Source of the DNA: Pseudeuparius sepicola
Lineage: Eukaryota > Arthropoda > Insecta > Coleoptera > Anthribidae
NCBI GenBank assembly: GCA_963920635.1
Contig: OY987298.1
Location: 123,575,735-123,639,734, forward strand
Length of the DNA: 64,000 nt
Direction of reading: 5' to 3'
Shown piece after piece: positions 12,405 to 23,200 of the stretch. The stretch's first letter is position 1. Every line of letters starts with the position of its first letter. Under the pieces are notes generated by a model. That model made no database searches. It worked only from the letters and a program-made list of their open reading frames with translations, and was not told the origin of the DNA. The position numbers and the translations under genes were made by a program.

Positions 12405-13671
12405 ATCTACAACTTATTTATTTATTTATTCGATTTCGGGTACATACAGGCATAAGGCCCATTACAGTATCCGCTAATTAGTAATGAACAGTAGATAACC
12501 TAATGTCTAATAATAGCTTAAGTAATACTCAAATTACATATTTACAAGCTGAACAAAAAGAGATTATATACACAAACATTTACTTACTAATTATATTAAA
12601 AATTTATTTTTCAACTTGTTTTTGAAAGTTAACAGTGCAATAGTGAAAATATCAAATTCCGAGCAACAATCATTGGTTAATTTCATCATTCTATATAATG
12701 GGGCATTTTGAGAACAGTTTGTGTGTCTTATTAAATGATATTTGATATTGACAACAGTTGAGAAGAGTCCATCTTATTATTTATTACTTTGTGAATAGTA
12801 AGGATATCTGACACCTTCCGCCTATTCTCCAATGTTAGTATCTTAAAATGTGTCCGAAGATCAACTATATTATTAGTTACAATATTATAATTTTCCATGA
12901 AAGACAATTTTTTTAAGAACTTATTTTGGACACTTTCGATTCTTTTGATATAAACTTGATATTGAGGATTCCAAATTTAATTTTTGAAAAACATATGCAT
13001 AATATAGCGAAACATAGCACCGAGAAGAAGTAAAGTTTTTTATTTGACGGTTTATAAAACCAAGTAATTTGAAACCTTCAGTAACGATCTAATTTACATG
13101 GGAATCAAATATTAACTTGCTGTCAAAGATCACTCCAAGATCTCTAATTTCGTTTACCCTTTTTAACATTTTATTATCTAGGGAATAATTAAATCTATGA
13201 ACTATACGATTTGCGGAAAAGGTAATAACATTGCACTTTTCTAAATTTAGATACAGGTCATTTTTCTTGCAATACTCTTCCAAACAGCTCAGTTCTTGTT
13301 GTAATTCTAGGCAATCGTTTATAGAGTTAATGTTTTTGTATACCTTCAAGTCATCCGCGTATAGTAAAAAATTAGATGAACTGAAACATTCACATATTAT
13401 ATCATTTATGCAGATGACAAACAACAAAGGTCCTAGATGAGACCCTTGAGGTACTCCAGGAGGTACTGGGTGAACAACAGATGTGAATCCACCAGCAGTG
13501 ACACAAAATTCTCTGTCGCTTAAGTAGGACTTTAGCCAAACCAAGGCAGGTCCATCCATACCGACATGTTGGAGCTTTTTTATCGGAATATGGTGATTTA
13601 CCTTATCGAAGGCTTTGCTAAAATCGGTAAACTTGGAAAATAATTGCGCAGCATAAAAATGCTGCACGTAA
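12405..13671 (-). mobile_element. 5'-truncated non-LTR retrotransposon (LINE)
   Basis: Minus-strand element of about 1.27 kb containing the end of an ORF2 reverse transcriptase and the 3' region. The 3' end (low coordinates) ends in a TAAATAAA-type repeat at 12405-12430, the expected position of a LINE tail. The 5' end is truncated inside the RT domain near 13640-13670. The architecture fits a Jockey/CR1-like LINE, but the clade is not proven. Confidence 0.8.
13089..13667 (-). pseudogene. LINE reverse transcriptase fragment
   Basis: This is the C-terminal part of a non-LTR reverse transcriptase, about 190 codons. Visible motifs are DFSKAFDKVNH (RT block with the first catalytic Asp), GVPQGSHLGPLLF, and LLYADDLK with the YADD catalytic pair, then LNLEKCNVITF. 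The domain is cut at the start, and the ORF closes at an early stop. The coding sense resumes in another frame toward 12600, with a LENRRKVSD-like thumb/C-terminal region. The copy is therefore dead, with at least one frameshift. Confidence 0.85.
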
Positions 13672-13729
13672 TAAATTAATTCAGTTTCAAACGTAGGTTA
13701 AAAAGTTAATACCTAGCTGGATTAGAGTC

Positions 13730-13990
13730 CTCCCCGATATCGTTCCCCCTCGCCTGACAAATTGAACGACATTCTTTTAATTACGAGAATGGAATAAACT
13801 TCGCTTCCGACAAAGGGGTGACTGTCGGGGTGGACGGGCAGGTGGGAAGCGAATAATAACGGGGGGATTGAGCTGGTCGCCCGGGGCCGACGCCTAATTT
13901 TCCCATGGGAGCCGTCTTCGAGGCGATCCGGATCAATTGGAGCAGCTAGACCGTAAACTGGGTTGCCGACAGAGCCGAGGCAAGAATTCG
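13730..13990. promoter_or_regulatory. GC-rich island (candidate conserved noncoding DNA or old repeat)
   Basis: This stretch is much more GC-rich than its surroundings. It shares TTTTCYCATGGGRGCYGYCT and adjoining bases with the island at 20190-20335. No splice sites or domain are visible. The reading frame at 13722-14012 on the minus strand has no recognised homology. Function is unknown. Confidence 0.25.
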
Positions 13991-14086
13991 ATATTAACTT
14001 TTTCGTTCTCACCGACGAAACGCTTCAAAACGATTTTCCACTTCCGGCCAGAGGTGTTGGCAACATTTCCGATATTGTGCATTAAT

Positions 14087-14170
14087 CACTCCCGCATACA
14101 AGCATTTAGTTGCTTCTGGAGTGCTCCTATAGCCAGAGGTATTGTGAGGGAGTGACTTATTATTATTATC
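14087..14170 (+). repeat. SINE/LINE 3'-tail-like repeat, copy 2
   Basis: Second copy of the block at 3001-3092: ACAAGCATT, TTGCTTCTGGAGT, CTCCTA, ATTGTGAGGGAGTGA and then TTATTATTATTAT. Confidence 0.55.
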
Positions 14171-14299
14171 ATAGTTAATCATATATTATTAAGGTAAATT
14201 TGAAAACGGCGTTTATGAAACTGCAAAATGCCAGCCTAAGCAGATTACTTTGAAGATAGTGATGAATTGTATGAATATTCTACTGATAGGTATATAGTA

Positions 14300-14377
14300 C
14301 AGTCCGACACACATTAATAACATACGAATGTCGCTTAGACTGAGTTTTTCATTGGACTTCTTTCGTGTGTCGGACTG
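14300..14377. mobile_element. 78-bp mariner-type MITE
   Basis: Perfect 13-bp inverted repeats, CAGTCCGACACAC and its complement, with TA on both sides (14298-14299, 14378-14379). The inner sequence CTTAGACTGAGTTTTTCAT is shared with a larger relative at 17820-17935. Confidence 0.8.
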
Positions 14378-14504
14378 TACGTAATTCTAGGTCAACATTT
14401 TCTTTTTGTTCTCATCACCAGTATGTACACTGATAGTGTTATTCTGACCAATCTGGTTAGAGTGCTTTTCTAAAATCATATCATCAAATTTTAAGGCAGC
14501 GAGG

Positions 14505-15944
14505 AATAACAGAGGAACGTGGGGGAATATCGACTAATATAATTAATCGCTTTAAATGTCGGCAATTTCTACAAAAGCCTATATAAGAACTCTTCTTTTA
14601 GATTTGCATTGAAAATTTTATACAAATTCAATAACTCATTTTCTAATGTCATTAGAAAAATTAGAAAAAATCGGTTAATATCGATCATTGCTGCGGGTAA
14701 TATCCACCAAACAGAAAATTATATTAACTATAATGTTTCAAATGTTCAGTATTTTCGTATGTTTTTTCTTCACAGAAGCAAAAATATTTCAAATTTCTGC
14801 AGCTATTCTGATCAACCAATATAAAATAAAATGCTGCGGGTAATATCAATCAATAAGCTGGAAATAACATGTGGATCGTTGCGATCGACATTACCCCAAA
14901 GCCTACTAATAACCTAAGAATTTAATATATTGGAAAAACATGAAATCAGTAAGCAGGTTTTAAGGCCACATCGCCCTAGTTGACTATTTCTCCTAATAGC
15001 AACTTAAGAACGAAAATCTATAGAATACATGTACGCCATATTAGTCTGACGTCACGTAGTGGGGTAGGTCAAGGCACTGTATCCAAACAACCTCGTAGAT
15101 ACATGGGCGTTTTTGTGTTTTTAATTGTCGCCGTTATAATCAAAAGGACTCCTGTAAGTTTTTTAGATTTCCTAAGGCCGATCAAGAAAGAGGAAAGTGG
15201 AAAAAGCTGGTCAGGTAAGACATCAAGCAAATAATAATAAGATTTTGAGTGGAGCATGTGAACGCAGATGTCAAAAGTAAGGTTAGAAATCCTTTTGGTC
15301 AATTTCTACGAAAACTGGCTCAAAATTTGCACTTATAAAGTTCAGAATACACTTACCTTAACGAAGATGGATAGTTATTGTCGAAGAAACCGATTTAAAT
15401 GATTTTTTTTAGTCAAAAACACAAAAACGCCCGTGTATCTACGAGTTTGTTTGGATACAGTGCCTTGAGCTACCCCACTACGTGACGTCACCACTAATAT
15501 GGCGTATTATCACAAAAGTGACACAGAGAACCATCTATGTTCGAATAGTCAAACTAATTACTTTCACACCTGTGTTTTCGTGTGTTTTCTCCTGGGATTA
15601 CCTACGTCCAGCATTCGCTGCCAGTCGTCCCCCTCAAAGATCCCCGGCAAGCCGCGAGAGACAACAGGGTTCTCTCGTGGTACACACAGGGCATTCCCAG
15701 CCCGGTGTGACCCCTCTAATCAATAACATTGGAAAAATTATAAGGAATCTACCTATATTTTCGATATTGTTCAACCAAGTCGTAGGAAGAGTGGAATCGC
15801 CGAACTTAACATGGCTAGTACTTTCAAACGACGCCTACTAACGGCGACAGAGGGCGCTGGCATCTTACGTCCCTAAACAATGCAGATATCGATGAGGTCG
15901 ATATTACCCAGCGGTTGATATTCCCCCACGTTCCCCTAGTTATT
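14505..15944. mobile_element. TIR element with subterminal GGGTAATATC repeats
   Basis: The left end AATAACAGAGGAACGTGGGG matches the complement of the right end (CCCCACGTTCCCCTAGTTATT). GGGTAATATC-like motifs recur inside both ends (14695, 14833, 14890 inverted, 15897 inverted). No transposase remains. A second TIR element (15034-15504) sits inside it. A target duplication could not be fixed. Confidence 0.6.
15034..15504. mobile_element. Foldback MITE with TA flanks
   Basis: Inverted arms of about 85 bp: CGCCATATTAGT, GACGTCACGTAGTGGGGTA and GGCACTGTATCCAAACAA at the left recur inverted at 15406-15504. TA dinucleotides lie at both ends. It is inserted inside the 14505-15944 element. Reading frames across the arms are artefacts. 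Confidence 0.75.
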
Positions 15945-15983
15945 TACATTGCTAGATGCCAGATTTTGGCCGAGGAGATTATA

Positions 15984-16384
15984 GGTACTTAATTAAACTC
16001 CAAAGTCTATCCAAGTTACAGCGGCAGTAGATATAAACATAGTCACATGACCGCATTGCAATCGATTACCAGGGTCTGACAAATATGAGGTTCCCAGTGG
16101 CTTGTAATTCTGAACTAATTCTTTTAGAAGTTCTAAAATTTGTGTTTCTACCTTTCGTGGGTCTTTATAAATTTCCTTAAATTAAGTAGCAAAATAAATT
16201 TACAGAATATACTACTCGCGATCCGATCTAAAATATGCAGGAAACTCGACTGAGGGAAGAGCCGGCCCTGCATTCTGCTCGCTGCGTAAACACTTGACAT
16301 TTTATGACAGCCAGACCAATAAGAGGTGGCCAATGTTTTGATTCACTGCCTCTGTAACTTGGATAGACTTTAATTAGGTACACC
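15984..16384. mobile_element. Non-autonomous TIR element, about 400 bp
   Basis: The left end contains AGTCTATCCAAGTTACAG plus GGCAG, and the right end carries the complement (CTGCCTCTGTAACTTGGATA). Flanking TTAATTA and GGTAC sequence is also inverted. Inner sequence is noncoding. Confidence 0.6.
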
Positions 16385-16497
16385 ATGGAGTAGACTGTGA
16401 GTAATAATCTTCATAATAACCTTTGTTCAATTACTAAAAATATAATCACCGATAAATATAAGAGGCAGAATGCAGCGATAATAACAAATAAATAAAA

Positions 16498-16566
16498 AAG
16501 TTGAGCTTTGTGTGGGATTTGAACCCGGGACCTACGAATTACTAGTCGCGGCGTCTCACCCTGCGG
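16498..16566 (-). repeat. tRNA-like sequence (SINE head candidate)
   Basis: The minus strand carries a B-box-like GGTTCAAATCCC after CCTACGAATTACTAGT-type sequence on the + strand. Only three of five T-stem pairs form and there is no acceptor stem, so it is not a functional tRNA gene. Confidence 0.35.
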
Positions 16567-17150
16567 TTAGCGAGGTACCTTCCAAATTTGGTCTACTAGG
16601 CCGCTCTTATTTGACGCCAGAAAAACATCGATATTATTAATTTTTCTTTTGTATAGTTCGTACTCTTTCTGATCAAAACCAGTTTGCAAAACGATCGTTG
16701 TGAAACGTATTGAAATTGACGCAAGTATCGCGTTGCTACATAATGGCGTTGTACCTAGCAACCACTTTCCCAGCTGGCACCCAAATTGCAGTTCACTTTA
16801 AACATTTGACTTTCGCTTTCGTGCCTGTTGGCGAATATGTAAAGTGTACCTATTTACGGGGGAGGGATCAGGAAAATATTTTATTTTTCCGGAAATATAC
16901 AGGTAAAAATTCTACCCTCTCCCCAATAATTCTCATCGACTGCCTAATTGGCAGAGTCCCTCGTTATCACCAGAACGAAATAAACCGCGGTTCGCAGGAA
17001 GGAGATGTAGTCCAGTCAGTAAGGACATAGAAAGTGCATTTTCGTTAGCTGGATTGATGCCGAAATCCTTTCAAAATATCGTGTATGACAACATATCTGA
17101 ATGCGTTCAAAAGTTATTAACAATAAGATAAAATAAAAATAGCAGTTTTC
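16567..17150. other. No gene recognised
   Basis: A 106-codon + strand frame at 16710-17030 has no recognisable domain. A GC-richer piece at about 16850-17000 could be conserved noncoding DNA. Nothing firmer can be said. Confidence 0.35.
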
Positions 17151-17179
17151 AAAATATTTTTCGTAACATGTAATTTTTA

Positions 17180-17395
17180 ATTGGGTTCTTCGCCAAAGAA
17201 CCTGAATCAAATTTTGACAAAGGAGAAATACTTATTTAAAACAAAGTTGTGAAGTTATTTTTAATGAATTTTCCTGCCAACTTCGTTTGTCTTTTAATCA
17301 GTTTGGTTCAGGTCCTATGGCGAAAAAAAAAATAGTTAAAAATTAAATGGATCTGTTTGCGCCACAAAGAAATTTGCGACAATATTGTTGGCAAC
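17180..17395 (-). repeat. Dispersed repeat shared with the BEL/Pao 3' junction
   Basis: Read on the minus strand, 17265-17390 contains TTTGTGGCGCAAACAGATCC, TTTAATTTTTAA, TTCGCCA and AAACTGATTAAAAGACAA. These recur in the same order at 63045-63125. Inside, GTTCTTCGCC(A) and GGTTCAGGTCC/GAACCTGAAT form an inverted pair. It is probably a short DNA transposon of unknown family. Confidence 0.6.
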
Positions 17396-17819
17396 ATTTT
17401 CCTAAATAACTCATCAGGATGACTTCTTAAGATAAAAATGTCCGGAATGTATTTTGTTCTAGGGGCGGCTCGTGCAATGGAGCCACGGTGCCATAGCCCT
17501 ACCACCGACTATGCCCCGTCATTGACCCTAGTTCTAGTTCACACAAATTCATTTTAAGAATTTTTCACTCCTAAAATAAACTTCCTGATATTTACTTACC
17601 GAGCGAACTGGCAACGGCGCGGAAGCGGCAACGCAGCGCTCCAACCTCCACATAGTCGAGATGGCGCCGGCGGCGCGCGCCGCGCAGACGACAAAAGCTT
17701 TACTGCTATATCACGACCCACGTTCCATTTTGAGAGCATTGTGAATTTTTTAGAGAGAGAGAGAGAGCGAAGGCGGTCTGGCGAATGTGGAAGTGAGATC
17801 GACAAAAATTTGGGAATGT

Positions 17820-17935
17820 ACAGTCCAAAACACGAGAGAAGTCCGATGAAAAAGTCAGTCTAATCACCCAAGTCCACTTGGCTAACATATGGCCGGCGCT
17901 TAGACTGAGTTTTTCATTGGACTTCTCTGGTTTGT
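17820..17935. mobile_element. Partial mariner-type MITE
   Basis: Related to the 78-bp MITE at 14300. It starts at TACAGTCC and carries GAGAAGTCC(G/A)ATGAAAAA(G/C)TCAGTCTAA as inverted arms at both sides. The right TA end is lost. It is nested in the hAT element. Confidence 0.6.
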
Positions 17936-18124
17936 TGATTATTGAATGCGCATAAACAGCGCCTCTCCCGCGCCGGGCTCCGATCATTATGTTTTGTTGC
18001 TTTCGCGAGCAGACAGAACGTGCTGCTTATTTTGCGTAGTTAAGTATTAAGTTGTGTGTTTATAACGTTCTCAAAATGAAATGTGTAAGTTTTTTATTAA
18101 GAAATTCATTTTCGTCAATGGAAT

Positions 18125-18310
18125 TTGAGCAAAAACTGCAAATTAAGAGTTGAGCAGGCCGTTGCCCGATTTAACTATAGAGAAAAATCAAAAGGCAGGA
18201 CAAAAAAACACGATCACGTAGGTACATTCAACAAAACTGTCTACTTAAAAAATAATTGGTTGTGCGGATGTGAAGAAACAAACAATTTGTTTTGTTGGGC
18301 GGGACGAAAC
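18125..18310 (+). pseudogene. TTF/ZMYM-like zinc-finger relic of a hAT transposase
   Basis: The frame contains FNKTVYLKNNWLCGC followed by NNLFCWA, resembling the TTF-type zinc finger (W-x-C-x-C ... FC-x-x-C) at the N-terminus of hAT-derived and ZMYM-like proteins. The last cysteine is lost: WAGRN stands where a WACLLF-like sequence would be expected. The frame ends at 18358. The placement inside an element with hAT termini supports the call. A chance match is the alternative. Confidence 0.4.
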
Positions 18311-19440
18311 TTGGTCGTAATACGGAACCAACAACGATGTTGTGCACATTTCGGATAAAATGGAGACACACGAAAAATCGAAAGGTACACATGAATAACA
18401 TTTTTAATTTTAGTACGCTGGATAAAATAAATATAAAAACGTAGATAAATTCAGCATATTTTATCCCTATACACTGGTTGAACATAATGAGCACGCAGGT
18501 TGATAAAAATCGGTATGTTGTAAATTAATCACCATTAACTGTGTTCGTTTATTTGGGGCTTTCGAATTGGCACTAAAGAGAACACAATGAGGCAGAGGCT
18601 TCCGAAAATAAGAGCATTTTTCGAGAATTAGTGAATTTTAGGACGAATATACTTTTTCAATAGCATTTACTCAAACATTTATGACAACCGAGGTGGACTT
18701 TCAAAATTGTGTGTTATTTCTCGGGTTATTTATCCAAAAACAAAGTGGTTCAATTCAAAAACTCGTTTAAATATAACTTTAATGGTCTACATTTTGCGAT
18801 GGTGTCTGATGTTCATTTTTTCTGAGACGCCAGATGCCTATGGAAATAAATTCTACTGGAAAACTTTGGTCTTCTGATATTTGGCACCACCTGTTAAAAT
18901 ACTCACGAGCCGCCACTGTTTTGTTCGCAATGAAAAGAGCTACAGAAAAACTCCAGTCCGATTATTATAAATGCAATCAGGGCCGTATATAAGGGAAGGT
19001 TTAGGGGATAAGTTGCTGTGAAAATTAAAATAATCGATCAAAATAAACGAAAAATGCAAAATTGTACTTCAAGCTATTTACAATAATCACCCCTGACTCC
19101 AACGTCAAATATGCCAAACTTTTGGTTTAACGAGATTTTATACATTTGGCGCCGCTATAATTTTGAGCTTTTACACGATACAATACAAACTTCGCATATC
19201 TACTATTGGGGTTGTGCATATATAGCATAAGATGTTAGGAATTGGATCCTTTATCCAGTATTCGATTTCATTAATTTTTGCAATTTTGGTGACTTATAAG
19301 AGCATAGTTTTTACGTTTATAAGTAATTCGATTTTTGGTATAGAGGGGGGTTCAACTTTTATGGGAAAAACTTCAAAAATGTATAGAAAGTGGCGATTTT
19401 TTTGTATCGATACATGGAATCTGTATGCTCTGGTGGCATA

Positions 19441-19506
19441 GTATAGGTTCAAAGCACCTATGGCCACAGTAAAAGTCCCGGGTTCGAACCCAGGTTGGAG
19501 TGCTGT
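19441..19506 (+). repeat. tRNA-like B-box sequence (SINE candidate)
   Basis: CCCGGGTTCGAACCCAGG forms a T-arm with four of five stem pairs, followed by a T run. No matching acceptor stem or normal anticodon arm was found upstream, so it is more likely a tRNA-derived SINE than a tRNA gene. Confidence 0.35.
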
Positions 19507-19650
19507 TTTTTTTTCAACTGATTATCCTTTACCTGGTACATATACCACAAAAACATCCCTCTTGATTTATATTTACCTGTACAAATATCCATCCTTATTT
19601 ACATCTTACATCTTGATACAAATATTCAAGTAACAAACTTTGAAAATTGC

Positions 19651-19720
19651 CAGTGGCGGCTCGTCCATTGGGGCTCTGGGGCTAGAGCCCCCCAGTAGAA
19701 AATGGGGAAAAAGTACGGCG
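19651..19720 (+). mobile_element. hAT-like 5' terminus, partner end not found
   Basis: CAGTGGCGGCTCGTCCATTG is nearly the same terminus as the hAT element at 17460-18918. A palindrome GGGGCTCTGG/CTAGAGCCCC follows. No complementary right end with an 8-bp repeat was found downstream, so the copy is truncated or decayed. Confidence 0.45.
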
Positions 19721-20189
19721 ACTGCTATATTCTATATTGTATTGGTAAAGGCCTTAAAAGGTATAGTTGATACGAGAATGTGCGGTTGTCTATCTATCAC
19801 CTGTACAGTTTGGCCCCTAAAAAGTGAACCACCCTGTATAAGTCTAGCCAAAGAAACACCTGCCTCGTAGCCAACAATCCCGTGGCTTGGTAGGAAATAA
19901 GCCAGCTCCGAATCTTTCATTTTGATAGGTTTCAAACAGTCATATCCGTCGTGACCTTAGTATTATTTTCTAATGACAGCGGGCTATATTCCTGCACCTC
20001 TAATTCTAGAATTATTTGCTCACCTAATCCTTCTTTCATTCCAGAATCTCCCAGCTGTGCTATATGCGAGTATTATTTACTTTCTTGCATTCTTCCAATG
20101 ACTTCGAAATCCCTTCAATAGGAAAATTCTGACATCTAAAACCAAAATGTAATTGGAGCATCTCTGGGGACCGCCAATTTGTGCGACAT

Positions 20190-20335
20190 CATTACCGAAT
20201 TGAATAAACCCCCCCTCCTTTGGGCATAAGAGAAACTCTCAATAGAGGGGGCAGGTGTGTCAGATAAGCCTCCGGTGGAGGCAACACGTGATTTTCTCAT
20301 GGGGGCTGCCTTCGAGCTCATTCAAATCGGAAGCG
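20190..20335. promoter_or_regulatory. GC-rich island similar to 13730-13990
   Basis: Shares AATAAAC and then TTTTCTCATGGGGGCTGCCT with the island near 13.8-13.95 kb, in the same order and similar spacing. No coding signal. It could be a paired conserved element or an unrecognised repeat. Confidence 0.25.
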
Positions 20336-20344
20336 GCGCTGAAA

Positions 20345-21600
20345 ACCGGAGTGCTTTTAGAGGAGACACAGCGATAATTCGGCATCCACAGTTTTAAATA
20401 CGTCTTCCTCATTAAACAAATCGATTGTATAAAGATTTGTAGGAAACATCTTTGCTGGCATACTCCATATCAATCTATTGTTGGAAAGAGAGATAATTTG
20501 AATTTAATCAAAAGAAATTGGGGGTTCTTAGTTACTGAAACCGCTTCAGATTGCCATAGAGACTCAAATTTTTTTAAGAACTTCTTTCTAGGGGTGTCAA
20601 TTGGTAAATTTCGACATCCTAAGTTTGCATCAATGCAGCAAAAAATGCAACCGGGTCTTTAGTACGAAACGTACAAAACCCGCGAATATTTACACTGCCA
20701 AATTTTTGAACCAGTTTGAACGCCGGAATACCTTCACCGTCACTTTGACACGCCGAAGCTAAATTTGCCCGCGTCCGCACATAGATGCTACCAAAATACC
20801 AAAATACATGACGTTTTAAATTATTATTAAAATGAGTTGTAGGTTGTAGTCATAATTTATTATTGTTGTTACTTGTAGCGGTATAATCATGATTGCAATA
20901 GGGTTTTTATTTTATTATGCTCTTTTAGTATCACTTGCAAAAATTTAACCACCATAAATCAATGAGTGACGTCATCAACTCGTTCCGACGCATATATATC
21001 AATGTTATGCAAATTCCTAGGGATTTTGTGAAGAATTGTCATCTGACAAAATCCGGACTTCTTACAGCAATCGGGGTATAGTTAAGATTCTATTAGACCA
21101 TGTAATGGCAGCAATGAATATACTCTTAGTATTAGCATAGCCAAAAATCAAGAAACCTCCCAAGGCCTTTCATAAATAATAAATATCTGTTTACTTTTTA
21201 TACAAAGTATACACTATTTCCAACAAAATCATCTCTGGATTTACATATCCAAATGTGGATGAAGCCTAACTCCTAGGCTTTTTAAGGTATCAACTTTTTT
21301 AATAAACCCATACAATATGGTACGTACCATTGGAAAGATTCTTAGGTTCTTGGTCGTGGCCAACTCGATACCTGTGTCAGACATTTTCTAGGCCTTCTAA
21401 ATTTCGATCAACCACAGGCGAGATACCAAGGCGGGCATAGAAATTAATACCGCGCTGTAGAATGTGACAAATAAAGTCTTCATAACAAATCTTTGATTGC
21501 GGAGCTATTTAAAATTTGGCTTTGCCAGCAGTTTCTGCTTGCACAAGGATGAGAAATGAAGTATGTAAAACTGGTCAAGGAGTGGTTAGTCGTGACTGAC
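20345..21600. other. No gene recognised
   Basis: AT-rich DNA with no repeat termini, exons or RNA genes that could be supported. Confidence 0.45.
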
Positions 21601-21607
21601 TATGTTT

Positions 21608-21722
21608 AGAAGAAAAAAGATGAAGCATTTTTGTGGGGATGACAAATGACAAATAGTTTTCTTTATACTGGCCAATAATTGACTGCATCCCGACAAAAAA
21701 GCTTCATCTTTTTTCTTTTTAA
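21608..21722. mobile_element. Short palindromic MITE
   Basis: GAAGAAAAAAGATGAAGC at the left and GCTTCATCTTTTTTC at the right form inverted arms around about 70 bp. AAAACTGGTCA on both outer sides is a direct repeat at 21567 and 21720, possibly part of the target or of an older unit. Confidence 0.5.
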
Positions 21723-22279
21723 AACTGGTCACGTGGCTTGACATTTAACAAAAAAAAATTCAGAAACTCCACTTATCATTATTAAAAACTTAAGTATTAG
21801 AAAAATGTATTTCCCTTGCTATTCCAATTTTCATGAACAACAACATTAATGGTTTGTAAATTTTTTAAAAAACTGTATTTTTTTATTTTTTCTTCACAGG
21901 TTCTTCCTACAAAAGTTAGTTTTTTTGACAAACTCAGTTTATTTTTTTCCAAATATTTTCTTAGCTACATAATATATCGTGGCCGTTTTTTGTACATCGT
22001 TTTAAATCTTTAAAATTTTTATTATTAGATTTTTTGAAAATCTGATATAGGGTTATGTTGGTGCTTGTTTTGGGTACACTATTGCGCGTCGCATGTAGTA
22101 ACAATACCGTCATTCCGATTTTTTCAATATTTCCGTATTTATTATGAACACTCTATAAAGATATGCGGATGATATTGTGCGAATTGATACACTAGGCACT
22201 CTCAATACGTCGATTTGTTCATTTTTTGTACTTAAGTTGTGAACACTCCGTATAACTTACGATATTATATTAGCTATGT

Positions 22280-22406
22280 TCGCGGACAGAGTTAGAACTG
22301 GTTCTGAACTAGTAATCGTCAATGTGATTGGCTCAAAGAAATTCTAAAATTTAAACTCGCCAATGATATTGACAGTTACTAGTTCGGAATTGCTCCGCGA
22401 ACAAAT
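22280..22406. mobile_element. Short TIR element, about 125 bp
   Basis: TGTTCGCGGA at the left and TCCGCGAACA at the right are inverted, and the arms continue with GAACTAGTAAT..TCAAT and its inverted counterpart (ATTGACAGTTACTAGTTC). Noncoding. Confidence 0.6.
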
Positions 22407-22506
22407 TTATTACTATAAAAATAATCTATATTCCCAAAGTGGTCAAAATTGTCAATGCTCGTAAATGGTTCAGCCAGATAATAACATGGCATCTTCTTCG
22501 TATGGA

Positions 22507-22550
22507 CACAGACCTATATAGCTTCTATATAGCTTCTATATAGGTCTGTG
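22507..22550. mobile_element. Mini-hairpin insertion, 44-bp variant
   Basis: Starts CACAGACCTATATAG and ends with its exact complement, with CTTCTATATAGCTT between. It is flanked by GTATGGA (22500-22506) and GTATGTA (22551-22557), 6 of 7 identical. It is the divergent member of a three-copy family with 36964-37003 and 48167-48206. Confidence 0.7.
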
Positions 22551-22969
22551 GTATGTATCAGTAAAGTGCTATAACCACTTTATTCTGTCACAACGACAAT
22601 ATTTGTGGTATGGATTATACACAGAGATAAATATATTTTTTACTACTAACCTGAGAAATCACCATTATTTACCTCATTCCTCTAATGAGAAGTAATATTT
22701 CTCTACCTAGGTACCTAAATAATGATAATAAAAAAATACCTTGGTAAATAATGAAGCATTTTCTATATGACATTTAAAAATTATTTTCATTTTGTCAGCT
22801 TGACAACTGAACTCCCAGGCTAAATCTATTCAAATATGTAAAATATGGCAATATTTCAATGTTAGTAGTAAAAAAATAGTATATTATACTATTATTTCCC
22901 AACAAAATAACATTCACTGTGTTTCTTAAATCAATGAGAAGAAAAAGTAGCATACTGTCAATATTTTAC

Positions 22970-23200
22970 TATTTCCGCATCGCCCCCGCCTGCAGTGTGG
23001 CCGTGTTTGCGGCCCCGCTATATGTATACTCTGTTTGGACCGGATCGCCTAGAAGGCATCTCCTGTGGGAAAATCACGTGTCGGCTCCCGCCCGACGGCC
23101 CCATCAGGGGCTTAACTGTCCGATAGTGTGCACGCTCCACCTACCCTCCTCGTCTACCCTTAGCTGAAACGGTGGTTTATTCCGTTTTGGTAATTAGTTG
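22970..23200. other. GC-rich segment, function unknown
   Basis: The segment (for example 22981-23160) is GC-rich but lacks a convincing exon structure. An 82-codon frame at 22919-23167 matches no family known to me. Confidence 0.3.

Larger units (their letters stand above)
17460..18918 (+). mobile_element. hAT-like DNA transposon, non-autonomous
   Basis: The 1,459-bp element has a left end TAGGGGCGGCTCGTG and a right end that reads CAGTGGCGGCTCGTG on the opposite strand (13/15 matches). It is flanked by a perfect 8-bp direct repeat TTTTGTTC at 17452-17459 and 18919-18926, the target duplication length of hAT elements. A zinc-finger relic at 18125-18310 fits a hAT or ZMYM-like protein. The rest of the transposase is missing. 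A mariner-type MITE relative (17820-17935) lies inside. Confidence 0.8.

Noticed and set aside
15482..15841. 119-codon + strand frame
   Set aside because: It starts inside the arm of the 15034-15504 MITE and shows no domain or splice context.
16498..16566. tRNA gene on the minus strand
   Set aside because: B-box present, but the T-stem has only three pairs and there is no acceptor stem; kept only as a tRNA-like repeat.
17596..17987. Minus-strand exon candidate, with GTAAGT after a GC-rich open frame
   Set aside because: It lies inside the hAT element and overlaps a MITE; the frame has no recognised domain.
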